From positions 1-15,748 of the forward strand of contig CAYSCX010000045.1 in assembly GCA_964429575.1 (NCBI GenBank): a DNA stretch of 15,748 nt, written 5' to 3'. Source of the stretch: CAYSCX01 sp964429575. GTDB taxonomy: Bacteria; Desulfobacterota; Binatia; Binatales; Binataceae. The position numbers were made by a program, and so were the translations under genes. The notes below the pieces were generated by a model. It saw nothing but the letters and a program-made list of their open reading frames with translations. It made no database searches and was not told the origin of the DNA. Of the stretch, positions 1 through 6,824 are shown piece after piece; within the stretch, counting starts at the first letter, position 1; the number at the start of each line of letters is the position of its first letter.

Positions 1-542
1 TGATCGATCATCCCAACAGTCCCGCAGGCCCGTTTCGCGAGGCGACGCTCACGCTCGGGTGCCGGCTCTCGATGATGCCAGCGGCGTTCGTCGCCGCATC
101 GATGACCGACAATCCCAAGGCGCTCGCCGCGGGACTGTTCGAGCGCGGCTATCCGATGAGGCTCGGCTCAATTGAGCTTGAGCTCGCAACCACGAATGTG
201 CGCGTTGTGTTGCAGGACGCCAAGGGTCTGCTGATGACGGTGGCACTGCCGTCGTTGCAAACGATCGAGCCGGGGCGGCTTGCGTACGATCACGTCGATG
301 CGCTCAAGACCTCGGCGGACGGTAAGACCGAGCTGCTGGTGACCTCGCCGGACATGGAGATCGAGCAGGCGGCGATTTGCAAGAACGCGAGGATCGAATA
401 TCCCGACGAGCTGCGCGATACGCCGTGGCACATCCTGCGCAACCGCAACGTGGTCAGCGCGCAAGTCTGCCGCGGAACCCGCACCTTCGGCGCCGGTCAT
501 CAGCCCGGCATGCAGGCGCCGCCGATACCCGCAGCCCGCTGA
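1..542 (+). CDS. 5'-truncated acetoacetate decarboxylase-like protein
   Basis: The reading frame is open from the left edge (first full codon at position 3), so the gene begins outside the window. 179 residues are visible, ending at TGA 540-542. The fragment opens with IDHPNSPAGPFREATLTLG and continues with a TDNPKALAAGLFERGYPMRLG segment. This pattern resembles the acetoacetate decarboxylase fold: a 'PxSPxGPYREA' strand, then an 'AxxAGxExxGxP' turn before the active site. In true decarboxylases the turn is followed by the Schiff-base lysine; here the residues after Pro are Met-Arg (about residues 52-53 of the fragment). It may therefore be a non-decarboxylating relative, such as a ligand-binding or cyclase-like member. 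The last ~20 residues are Pro/Ala-rich and probably disordered. The stop lies only 6 bp from the stop of the convergent methyltransferase gene, with no room for a separate terminator. The family call rests on motif memory only. The CDS itself is fairly secure. Confidence 0.5.
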   Translation, partial: IDHPNSPAGPFREATLTLGCRLSMMPAAFVAASMTDNPKALAAGLFERGYPMRLGSIELELATTNVRVVLQDAKGLLMTVALPSLQTIEPGRLAYDHVDALKTSADGKTELLVTSPDMEIEQAAICKNARIEYPDELRDTPWHILRNRNVVSAQVCRGTRTFGAGHQPGMQAPPIPAAR

Positions 543-548
543 GCTCGA

Positions 549-1211
549 TTACTTTTTGCGAACGATCGTCAGCCCGTCCGAGATTGCGAGCAGGACGGAC
601 TCTACGCGCGCATCGCGCTCGATGAAGTCGTTCATCTCGCGGATCGCGCGGGTGTCATCGCGCTGATCGGATTCGTCGATGACCTTGCCGCTCCACAGAA
701 CATTGTCGATGAGGATGAGGCCGCTCTTGCGCATGCGCCCCAGAATCTCTTCGTAGTAGTGCCGGTAGTTGACTTTGTCGGCGTCGATGAACGCGAAGTC
801 GAACGAGGCGCCGGAGGGGAGCGCGCGCAGCGTGTCGATGGCGGGGGCGAGCTTGAGCGTGATCTTGTTTGCGACGCCAGCGCGCTGCCAGTAGCGCCGC
901 GCGATCGCCGTCCATTCTTCGCTCACATCGCAGCAAAGCAGCCTGCCGTCATCGGGAAGCGCACGTGCGACGCAGGTGGCGCTGTAGCCGGTGAAGGTGC
1001 CGACCTCGACCGCAGAGCGCGCGCCGATGGCGTTGGCGAGAAGTCCCATCAGCGTGCCTTGCTCGGGCGCGATTTGCATCGCGGAGATCCAGCCGAGCTT
1101 TGAAGTCTCCTGCGCGAGTTCGCGCAGCAGCGGGTCGGAATTGTTGCCGTGCGCGACGACATAGTCGTAGAGCTCATTGGTGAGGTGGGTGAACTTCGAT
1201 GGGCCTGCCAT
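549..1211 (-). CDS. SAM-dependent O-methyltransferase (caffeoyl-CoA OMT / COG4122 type)
   Basis: This 220-residue protein has the usual length and layout of cation-dependent class I O-methyltransferases. The N-terminal helical part has the family-typical MQIAPEQGTLMGLL at about 45-58. Motif I for SAM binding is VEVGTFTGYSA (68-78), and an acidic strand CCDVSEEW sits near 93-100. The metal-binding set is visible as FIDADK (Asp143) and LIDNVLWSG (Asp169, Asn170). By family these enzymes use SAM and a divalent metal to methylate vicinal hydroxyls on small aromatic substrates in the cytoplasm; the actual substrate cannot be read here. The ATG at 1209-1211 is chosen because the full N-terminal family region follows it, although no good Shine-Dalgarno sequence precedes it. 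The gene stands alone: it converges on the decarboxylase-like gene and lies 116 bp from the end of the next gene upstream. Confidence 0.9.
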   Translation of the reverse strand: MAGPSKFTHLTNELYDYVVAHGNNSDPLLRELAQETSKLGWISAMQIAPEQGTLMGLLANAIGARSAVEVGTFTGYSATCVARALPDDGRLLCCDVSEEWTAIARRYWQRAGVANKITLKLAPAIDTLRALPSGASFDFAFIDADKVNYRHYYEEILGRMRKSGLILIDNVLWSGKVIDESDQRDDTRAIREMNDFIERDARVESVLLAISDGLTIVRKK

Positions 1212-1327
1212 GCGGAGAAAATGGCAGAGCGCGCCGAGCGGTGGAAGCGCTAGAATGCACGAGGCGCGACTGCTGATCGCGCACCATGCGGTCGGTCCGC
1301 CACGGAATGGTACTCGACGAAGAGTCG

Positions 1328-2608
1328 CTACTTTCCGCCCAGGTAGGCGAAGTCGCCGTGCTGGTTCACGCTCAGCGTGCCGGTGAAGACCGTGTGGCGC
1401 CGGCCCTCGGAGCTGATCGCAATTCGGTAGATGATTCCGGGCTCACCGACTTCGTAGAACGAATTGTCGGGACCAAGTACGAAGAACCGCTCCTCGCGCT
1501 CCGAATCGGTCGCGCCGACGTAGATGGCGCCCGCGGCAGTCATGATTGGATCGCTCAGCGATTCAACCTCGGTGCCGATGGGCGTGATCTGCCCGCGCTG
1601 AAGCGAAAGATTGAGGCGGCCACGCTGCAGCTTGAAGATCGCGGGAATTCGCGCGCAACCGGCCAGCACCGCGGTGGTGCCGTCAGGGGTGAGTCCCGGG
1701 CGCCCCGGCGATAGATACGATACGGGGCCGAGGCGAGTGACGGTGCCGGACGGAAGGATGCGCGCGACCGCGCCGCTGCGGTATAGGAACAGCGCGCCGC
1801 CGCTCGGCGTCTTTGCGGTGAACGCCACCATGGTGCCTTCGGGCGACGCGACTGCGGTCGGCAGACCCAGCGGGCGTTCGTAGCGCGACCGGTTGGGTCC
1901 GAGCTCACCCTCGATGGCGAGCGCGAGGACTCCTTTGCGCGCCGAGGCGAGCAGAATTGCCTGTCGATGCGATTTTCCCTCCGGCGTTTCGTCGTTCGAC
2001 TTGAGATACCCGATGAACGCAACTTCGCCGTCGATGCCCATCTGCGGAGAACCGAAACTCAGAATTGCGATCTCGTGGCCTTCGAGCGTCTTCATTCCCG
2101 GATACGCGAGGCATGAAATGGCGCCGCGCGAATACAGGAATAGCGCCTCGCGGCCGGGACCACCGGCCGCGGTAAACGCGATCGATCCTTGCGCGTCGGC
2201 GACGGGATAGGGGTCGTTCCTCAGCTCGGGCCGGCAATCGTCGCGAGAATTCTTGAGGTTGAGAGCTTCGACGACGCGCCGTTCAAGCGGAGCGTCGGGG
2301 ATTCCGTAATAGATGCTCCAGCGCAGCGCGCCCTTACTGTCGGTGGTTTCCGCGGCGAAAACGACGCGCCCATCGGGCATCATCGATGGCACCCCGACAT
2401 CCGTGACGGTGGAGTCATCGGGTGCGACCGCGCCGACGGACGTGATGAGCGTCGCCTTGCCTTGGCGGTCGCTCCCGTAAAGTGCCTGCGCCGCGCCCGG
2501 CTCTACACCCGCACCGCCGTTTCCCTGCAGCGATAGCGAGATGGCGTGCGCTTCGATGGCGCAACCAACCAGCAGGGCCAACATCGGGAGTAAAAACCGA
2601 GTTTTCAT
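1328..2608 (-). CDS. Exported protein with seven repeat units, probable beta-propeller
   Basis: The protein has 426 residues and no recognised enzymatic motif. The N-terminus is a clear export signal: positive MKTR, a hydrophobic stretch to about residue 15, then either a lipobox-like LVGC (Cys16) or a signal peptidase I site after AHA (residue 22). The mature part carries seven loosely matching units. Each has the pattern Pro, 4-6 residues, Gly, then a hydrophobic strand 'VxFxA/G'. They begin near residues 74, 135, 188, 251, 304, 354 and 412, so spacing is 50-63. Several are followed by 'ALFLYxxG' strands (about 155-162 and 272-279). This is what a seven-bladed propeller looks like, with the last unit possibly closing the ring. 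The function is unknown; a periplasmic or surface binding role is inference. The ATG has a close purine-rich ribosome site (GGGGAAG) and a promoter-like sequence upstream. It appears monocistronic. Confidence 0.85.
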   Translation of the reverse strand: MKTRFLLPMLALLVGCAIEAHAISLSLQGNGGAGVEPGAAQALYGSDRQGKATLITSVGAVAPDDSTVTDVGVPSMMPDGRVVFAAETTDSKGALRWSIYYGIPDAPLERRVVEALNLKNSRDDCRPELRNDPYPVADAQGSIAFTAAGGPGREALFLYSRGAISCLAYPGMKTLEGHEIAILSFGSPQMGIDGEVAFIGYLKSNDETPEGKSHRQAILLASARKGVLALAIEGELGPNRSRYERPLGLPTAVASPEGTMVAFTAKTPSGGALFLYRSGAVARILPSGTVTRLGPVSYLSPGRPGLTPDGTTAVLAGCARIPAIFKLQRGRLNLSLQRGQITPIGTEVESLSDPIMTAAGAIYVGATDSEREERFFVLGPDNSFYEVGEPGIIYRIAISSEGRRHTVFTGTLSVNQHGDFAYLGGK

Positions 2609-2662
2609 CGCGCTTCCCCCGAGTCAGCGCTTAAGTAATGCGCCGCACGAGAATCAGGTTTG

Positions 2663-2692
2663 GTTATAGTAGCGTGCACGCCGATAACGCAA
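2663..2692 (-). promoter_or_regulatory. Putative promoter of the propeller-protein gene
   Basis: On the minus strand, TTGCGT (2687-2692) is followed after 18 nt by TATAAC (2663-2668), about 55 nt upstream of the ATG at 2606-2608. The -10 matches the sigma-70 consensus at five of six positions; the -35 matches only TTG. An AT-rich stretch lies directly upstream of the -35, where an UP element would sit. Placement is by eye. Confidence 0.4.
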
Positions 2693-2698
2693 CATGTG

Positions 2699-2716
2699 AT
2701 TTTTCGTTTGAAAAAT
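2699..2716. repeat. AT-rich perfect inverted repeat upstream of promoter
   Basis: The plus strand reads ATTTTTC, then a 4-nt GTTT loop, then GAAAAAT. The arms are perfect 7-bp complements. The element lies between the end of the Mut7-C gene and the putative promoter of the propeller gene, just upstream of its -35. It could be an operator, an UP element or a weak transcript end for the Mut7-C gene. It lacks the GC-rich stem of an ordinary intrinsic terminator. Confidence 0.5.
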
Positions 2717-2761
2717 TATCGATTCCTGGCAGGCGGTTGAAAAAGTAATTCCAACACCCTG

Positions 2762-3220
2762 CTAGAGCCCCATCGCCGTAAGTTCACTCAACGCGCGGTC
2801 ACGATGGGTCGCGCCCCAGTAGAGCCGGCCGCAGCCTGCACACTCGGCGAGCCGCTCGTTGGTTGCATAGACGTAGGGCGGAATCCGAAGCGCGACCAGC
2901 TCACGGGCGACCTCGATCAGCTCGCAATTGCAGAGCGAGCAACGCGTAAATGCGCGGCGTCGCGGGTCGAACGGCGCTCGCGCGTGAACCTCGCGAAGCT
3001 GTCCGCGGAAGTCCTGGCGTTCGAGGTAGATGACGTCGGGCGCGGTGCGAAGCCGCTTGTCGCGCGTGAGCACGATGCGATGCTCGGCGCGCGCAGACTT
3101 CAGAACATCAGCGCCGCCGAGCGACGGCGAGTAGGCGACATCCACGCCGAGCAGCCGGAGCCAACGGGCGAGTCGGCCGAGCATCCGGTCGGCGGCGAAG
3201 CGCGGGGTTTCCTCAATCAT
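2762..3220 (-). CDS. Mut7-C RNase-domain protein (PIN-like fold with zinc ribbon)
   Basis: The protein has 152 residues from the ATG at 3218-3220. The N-terminal half is the PIN-like Mut7-C domain: FAADRMLGRLARWLRLLG at 8-25, with Asp11, and LTRDKRL around 51-57, with Asp54. These are the acidic residues expected to bind metal. The C-terminal half has a four-cysteine zinc ribbon made of CSLC (Cys94, Cys97) and CAGC (Cys127, Cys130). The architecture matches COG1656 proteins, which are predicted to be RNA-binding or RNase-like; activity in bacteria is not established to my knowledge. An in-frame ATG 17 codons further upstream was rejected because it would put the start inside the divergent gene's leader and start codon, and because conserved sequence begins right after the chosen Met. 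The gene is divergent from the alpha/beta hydrolase across 49 bp. Confidence 0.88.
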   Translation of the reverse strand: MIEETPRFAADRMLGRLARWLRLLGVDVAYSPSLGGADVLKSARAEHRIVLTRDKRLRTAPDVIYLERQDFRGQLREVHARAPFDPRRRAFTRCSLCNCELIEVARELVALRIPPYVYATNERLAECAGCGRLYWGATHRDRALSELTAMGL

Positions 3221-3230
3221 GCGCGACCGT

Positions 3231-3236
3231 AGTATA
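3231..3236 (-). promoter_or_regulatory. Possible -10 element of the Mut7-C gene
   Basis: The minus strand reads TATACT, a five-of-six match to TATAAT, in the 49-bp space between the divergent starts. It ends only about 10 nt before the Mut7-C ATG, so the transcript would be nearly leaderless. No convincing -35 is seen 16-18 nt upstream. The overlapping plus-strand sequence TAGTAT (3230-3235) might serve the hydrolase gene. Confidence 0.25.
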
Positions 3237-3269
3237 GCAGGCCGCAACCAATCGAGGCGGGGCGAGAGC

Positions 3270-3902
3270 ATGGACGAAAAACACGTGACCTTGCGCTCGG
3301 GCGATCTGACGCTGGAGGGCCTGCTCGCGATGCCAACCGCATCAGCGCCGACGGGCGCCGCGGTCGTATGTCATCCGCATCCGCTGTACGGCGGATCGAT
3401 GCACAACAACGTGGTCGAGGCGGTGCTGGACGCGATGTGGTCGCTTGGATGCGCGACGCTGCGCTTCAACTTTCGCGGGGTTGGCGGAAGCGAAGGCGAG
3501 TACGATGAGGGGCGAGGCGAGACCGCCGACGCGTTGGCGGCGGTCTCGTTCCTCGCATCGCAAACGGGTGCGCCGCCGCACGGAGTCACGCTCGCGGGCT
3601 ATTCGTTCGGCGCGATGGTCGCGATGCGCGCGGGGCTGGACGCATCGAACGTCGCGCGGGTGGTCGCGGTCGCGCTGCCGGTCGCGATGGCCGACTTCTC
3701 GCCCGGCGCCGCGTCCAAACCGGTGCTGCTCGTCTCCGGCGACCGGGACTCGTACTCGCCGGCGGACAAGGTTCGCGCGCTTGGGACGAGGCTTGGGGAG
3801 CAGGCGAGCGTGCGCATCGTCGCGGGCGCGGATCATTTCTTCGGCGGATTCGAGGGAGAGCTGTCGACGGTAATCGCCGCCGCGCTTCGCACGCCCGCCT
3901 GA
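3270..3902 (+). CDS. Alpha/beta hydrolase, COG2945-like
   Basis: The protein has 210 residues from the ATG at 3270, which follows a purine-rich stretch (GGCGGGGCGAGAG). The sequence shows the hallmark of small COG2945-type hydrolases: CHPHPLYGGSMHNNVV (34-49) and LRFNFRGVGGSEGEYD (64-79). The nucleophile elbow is GYSFGA with Ser112. The other triad members are most likely Asp160 (in GDRD) and His189 (in ADHFFGG). The size and lack of a signal peptide fit a compact cytoplasmic esterase-like enzyme; the substrate is unknown. An in-frame upstream ATG at 3219 would overlap the divergent Mut7-C start and add a basic leader without family sequence, so it was not used. The 3' end overlaps by 70 bp the 3' end of the convergent lipoprotein gene, and the codon for His189 (3834-3836) lies within that gene's stop codon region. 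Confidence 0.9.
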   Translation: MDEKHVTLRSGDLTLEGLLAMPTASAPTGAAVVCHPHPLYGGSMHNNVVEAVLDAMWSLGCATLRFNFRGVGGSEGEYDEGRGETADALAAVSFLASQTGAPPHGVTLAGYSFGAMVAMRAGLDASNVARVVAVALPVAMADFSPGAASKPVLLVSGDRDSYSPADKVRALGTRLGEQASVRIVAGADHFFGGFEGELSTVIAAALRTPA

Positions 3903-4990
3903 GCTGGCGGCGCAACCGGCGGCGCCTTCAACGAAGCTTCCCAGACTGCGTAGAACGGATCGTAGGGATTGGACTTCGCGAGTTCGATGATCTGCGAGAT
4001 GGTCGCGCGCAAGCCATTACGGTTGGCGCGGTCAAGCGCGGCAAAGTTCGGCAGATCCTCGAAGTAGAGCAGATAACTGACCAGAACGGCGTTGTTGATC
4101 TCGACCTTGCCGAGATCGAAGCGCGAAAGACCTTTCAATGACGGGGCCAGCCCGGCCCATTCCTTCTTGATCAGCGCGAATGCCGTCTCGCGGCGCCTTA
4201 GAATCTCATCGCGCGGAAGATCGCTCATGTAAATTGTAAGCAGGCGAGCCTTCTGCTGCAGGAGGAATTTCGAGAATTCGATCTCACTCTGAGCGATTTC
4301 GTGCGCCTGATTGGCTTGCGGTGAAGTCGCACCAACCGTGGCGGCGAAGAAATCGGCCGCACCGCGGCTACCAACGTACGTCGCAGCGGATTCGTTGAAC
4401 ATCGCCTCGCCCGGCAAAAAAAACGTGCGGTGAAAAAGCTCGTGAATGATCACGCTGGCAAGCTCGACGCGATCGAGCTCAAGCAAATTTGAGAAGAGCG
4501 GATCGTTGAACCAGCCGAGTGAAGAGAACGCGACCACCGGCCTGACCAGCGTGTCGTAGCCGCTCGATTCGAGCGAGGCGGCCTCGGCGCGCGCGCCGGA
4601 TTCGTTGAAGTAGCCTCGATAGGGCACTTCGCCGACGATCGGGAACCACCACGTGTACGGTGAAAGCGCATCCTGCGGCGCCGCGATGACAACCCACACG
4701 ACCGCGCTCCGATCGACCTCGGTGACGGTGTCGTAGGCGCCGCCGACATCGAGGCCGAGGCGGTCGCGCGCGAATTCGCGCACGGCGAGAACCGTTTCGA
4801 GCTTTTCCTTGACGTCGGGCGCGATGCTCGGGCGCTCGACCACCGCGCTAATGGGCTGGCGATTCCACAGCAGGCGCGACTCCACGACCGCCGCGCGCGC
4901 AACGTAGGCGACGTCGCAGGCGGTTGCGCCGATGCATACGATGATCAGAACAGACGCGCGGGCAAACCCGGCGACGACGCGGTCAGTCAA
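3833..4990 (-). CDS. COG4324-family putative metallo-aminopeptidase, lipoprotein
   Basis: The mature sequence begins CDVAYVARAAVVESRLLWNRQPI and contains WWFPIVGEVPYRGYF, both typical of the COG4324 'predicted aminopeptidase' family. HELFH (His183, Glu184, His187) is a zinc-protease HExxH site, and FNESAATYVG places Glu200 as the probable third ligand. I choose the TTG at 4988-4990. It overlaps the ABC gene's stop by 8 nt and gives MTDRVVAGFARASVLIIVCIGATAC, a complete lipoprotein signal with Cys25 as the lipidated residue. The only in-frame upstream ATG (5075-5077) would add 29 residues read from within the ABC gene, ahead of the signal peptide. The result is 385 residues. The C-terminal ~25 residues are Pro/Ala/Ser-rich and encoded antisense to the hydrolase 3' end. 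Family members are annotated as aminopeptidases, but I know of no strong biochemical proof. It closes the six-gene minus-strand run. Confidence 0.85.
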   Translation of the reverse strand: MTDRVVAGFARASVLIIVCIGATACDVAYVARAAVVESRLLWNRQPISAVVERPSIAPDVKEKLETVLAVREFARDRLGLDVGGAYDTVTEVDRSAVVWVVIAAPQDALSPYTWWFPIVGEVPYRGYFNESGARAEAASLESSGYDTLVRPVVAFSSLGWFNDPLFSNLLELDRVELASVIIHELFHRTFFLPGEAMFNESAATYVGSRGAADFFAATVGATSPQANQAHEIAQSEIEFSKFLLQQKARLLTIYMSDLPRDEILRRRETAFALIKKEWAGLAPSLKGLSRFDLGKVEINNAVLVSYLLYFEDLPNFAALDRANRNGLRATISQIIELAKSNPYDPFYAVWEASLKAPPVAPPAQAGVRSAAAITVDSSPSNPPKK

Positions 4991-6821
4991 CCGCTTCGCG
5001 CTCGACTTCCGACGCGGAGGCGTACTGCAATTCGAACAGACGGTAGTAGAGACCGCGTTTTCGGAGCAGCTCGTCATGGGTGCCGCTTTCGCGCAGCGCG
5101 CCCTGACTTAGGACCATGATACGGTCGGCCCGCTCGATAGTGGAGAGCCGATGCGCGATTACCAGGGCGGTGCGGTCGGCGAGCAGTTCGTTGAGCGCGA
5201 GCTGAATCAGCCGCTCGGTTTCGCTGTCAACGCTTGAAGTCGCCTCATCCATCACGAGGATGCGCGGGTCGTAGGCGAGCGCCCGCGCGAACGAAAGGAG
5301 CTGTCGCTGGCCCGCGGAGAGGTTGGCGCCGCGCTCGTGAATTTCCTCGGCGAGCCCCGACGGTAGCCGCTCGACGAAGCCGAGCGCCTGGGCGCGCCGG
5401 AGCGCATCGCGGATTTCGCGCTCAGTGAGATCGCCGCGCGAGAGCCGGATATTTTCGAGCACGTCGCCCGAGAAGAGAAACACGTCCTGCTGCACGAGGC
5501 CGATTTCGCGGCGCAGGTCGCGCAGCTCCCAGTCGCGCACGTCGATGCCGTCGACCAGGATGCGTCCGGCTGCAACGTCGTAAAAGCGCGTCAGCAACTT
5601 GATGATGGTGGTCTTGCCGGAGCCGGTTGGACCGACGATCGCGACCTTTTGTCCCGGCGTCACTTCGAAGCTCAGGTCGCGCAGGACGACGTCGCCCCGG
5701 TGGTACGCGAAGCTCACGTGGTCGAACACGATGTGGCCGCGAGTCGTGCGCGGTCGCGCCGGCGCAGGCGGCGTCGCGATGTAGGTAGGTTCTTCCATCA
5801 GGCCGTGAATGCGCTCGGCGGAAGCAAGTGCGGACTGCAGGGTGGTGTATTTGCCGGTGATCTCGCGCAGCGGCATGAAAAACTTCTGCGCGTACTCGAT
5901 GAATGCGACCAGCGTGCCGAGGCCGATGAGCCCGCGGACCGCCTCGCCACCGCCGACCCAGATGATCAGCGCGGCGGTGAATGTGCTGAGCAGCTCGACG
6001 GTCGCGAACAGGCCCGCGTCATACATGTTGGAGAGCATCTGCACATTGCGGCTCTTAAGATTGAGATCGTCAAACTCACGGCGGCTCTCGCGCTCGCGCG
6101 TGAAAAGCTGGACGACGGCCATGCCAGCCAGCGACTCCGAAAGATACGCATTGAGCGCGGCGAGGCGCTCGCGAGTCTCGCGGAATGCGCGCCGCATCCG
6201 GACCCTGAAGATGTTCACAACGATCAGGAGTGGCGGGATCGTGCAGAGCGCCCACAGCGCCAGCTTCACGTTGAGCGCCATCATGATGGCGACGATGCCG
6301 AACAGCGTCAGCACGTCGATGAAGATGGTGAGAGAGCCCGCGCCGAACATTTCGCTGATCGCGTCGATGTCGGTGGTCATGCGGCTTACCAGCCGTCCGA
6401 CCGGAGTGCGGTCGAAGAACGACATCGGCAGCTGCTCGACTTTCTTGAACAGCGCGAGACGAAGGTCGGACAGGCTGTACTGCGCGACCATCATGGTCAG
6501 GTAGAACTGCCCGTAAAAGGTCGCGAACTCGCCGGCGACCAAAACGACGTAAAGCGCGCCCATCACAAGCAGGCTCGGACCGCCGGCCACGCCGAAGATG
6601 TCTTGCAACCAGGCGGGTGGCGCGGAAGTGCGCTGCGCGAGAAAGATGTCGATGGTGAGCTTTACGATGTAAGGCTGCGCGAGCGAGAGCGCGGTGTTGA
6701 TTGGCATCAGCACCACCGACAGCCAGAACAGCCGCTGGTAGGGGCGAATGTAGCTCCACACCCAACCGATGAGAGTCAGGTCGTAGAGGTGCGGCGATTG
6801 GAATTCGCTCTCGCCCTGCAT
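4983..6821 (-). CDS. ABC exporter half-transporter, canonical NBD (MdlB/TM288-like)
   Basis: The protein has 612 residues: an exporter membrane domain (about 20-330, six predicted helices) fused to an ATPase domain. The NBD has Walker A GPTGSGKTT (397-405), a Q-loop in LVQQDVFLF (442-450), signature LSAGQ (501-505), Walker B ILVMDE (521-526) with catalytic Glu526, and H-loop His557 in AHRLS. The signature has Ala where LSGGQ has Gly, as is common in the canonical partner of heterodimeric exporters of the TM287/288, MdlAB and BmrCD group. It starts 3 nt after the stop of the other half-transporter, so the two are almost certainly co-translated and form one inner-membrane complex. The cargo is not encoded in the motifs. 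The neighbouring LPS-type glycosyltransferase suggests a lipid or glycolipid, but a drug-type cargo is possible. Confidence 0.93.
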   Translation of the reverse strand: MQGESEFQSPHLYDLTLIGWVWSYIRPYQRLFWLSVVLMPINTALSLAQPYIVKLTIDIFLAQRTSAPPAWLQDIFGVAGGPSLLVMGALYVVLVAGEFATFYGQFYLTMMVAQYSLSDLRLALFKKVEQLPMSFFDRTPVGRLVSRMTTDIDAISEMFGAGSLTIFIDVLTLFGIVAIMMALNVKLALWALCTIPPLLIVVNIFRVRMRRAFRETRERLAALNAYLSESLAGMAVVQLFTRERESRREFDDLNLKSRNVQMLSNMYDAGLFATVELLSTFTAALIIWVGGGEAVRGLIGLGTLVAFIEYAQKFFMPLREITGKYTTLQSALASAERIHGLMEEPTYIATPPAPARPRTTRGHIVFDHVSFAYHRGDVVLRDLSFEVTPGQKVAIVGPTGSGKTTIIKLLTRFYDVAAGRILVDGIDVRDWELRDLRREIGLVQQDVFLFSGDVLENIRLSRGDLTEREIRDALRRAQALGFVERLPSGLAEEIHERGANLSAGQRQLLSFARALAYDPRILVMDEATSSVDSETERLIQLALNELLADRTALVIAHRLSTIERADRIMVLSQGALRESGTHDELLRKRGLYYRLFELQYASASEVEREAVD

Positions 6822-6824
6822 TGT

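Noticed and set aside
1264..1282. Inverted repeat GCGCGA-N7-TCGCGC between the methyltransferase and propeller genes
   Set aside because: Six-bp GC arms are expected by chance at this base composition. There is no T tract after it on either strand, so a terminator call is not justified.
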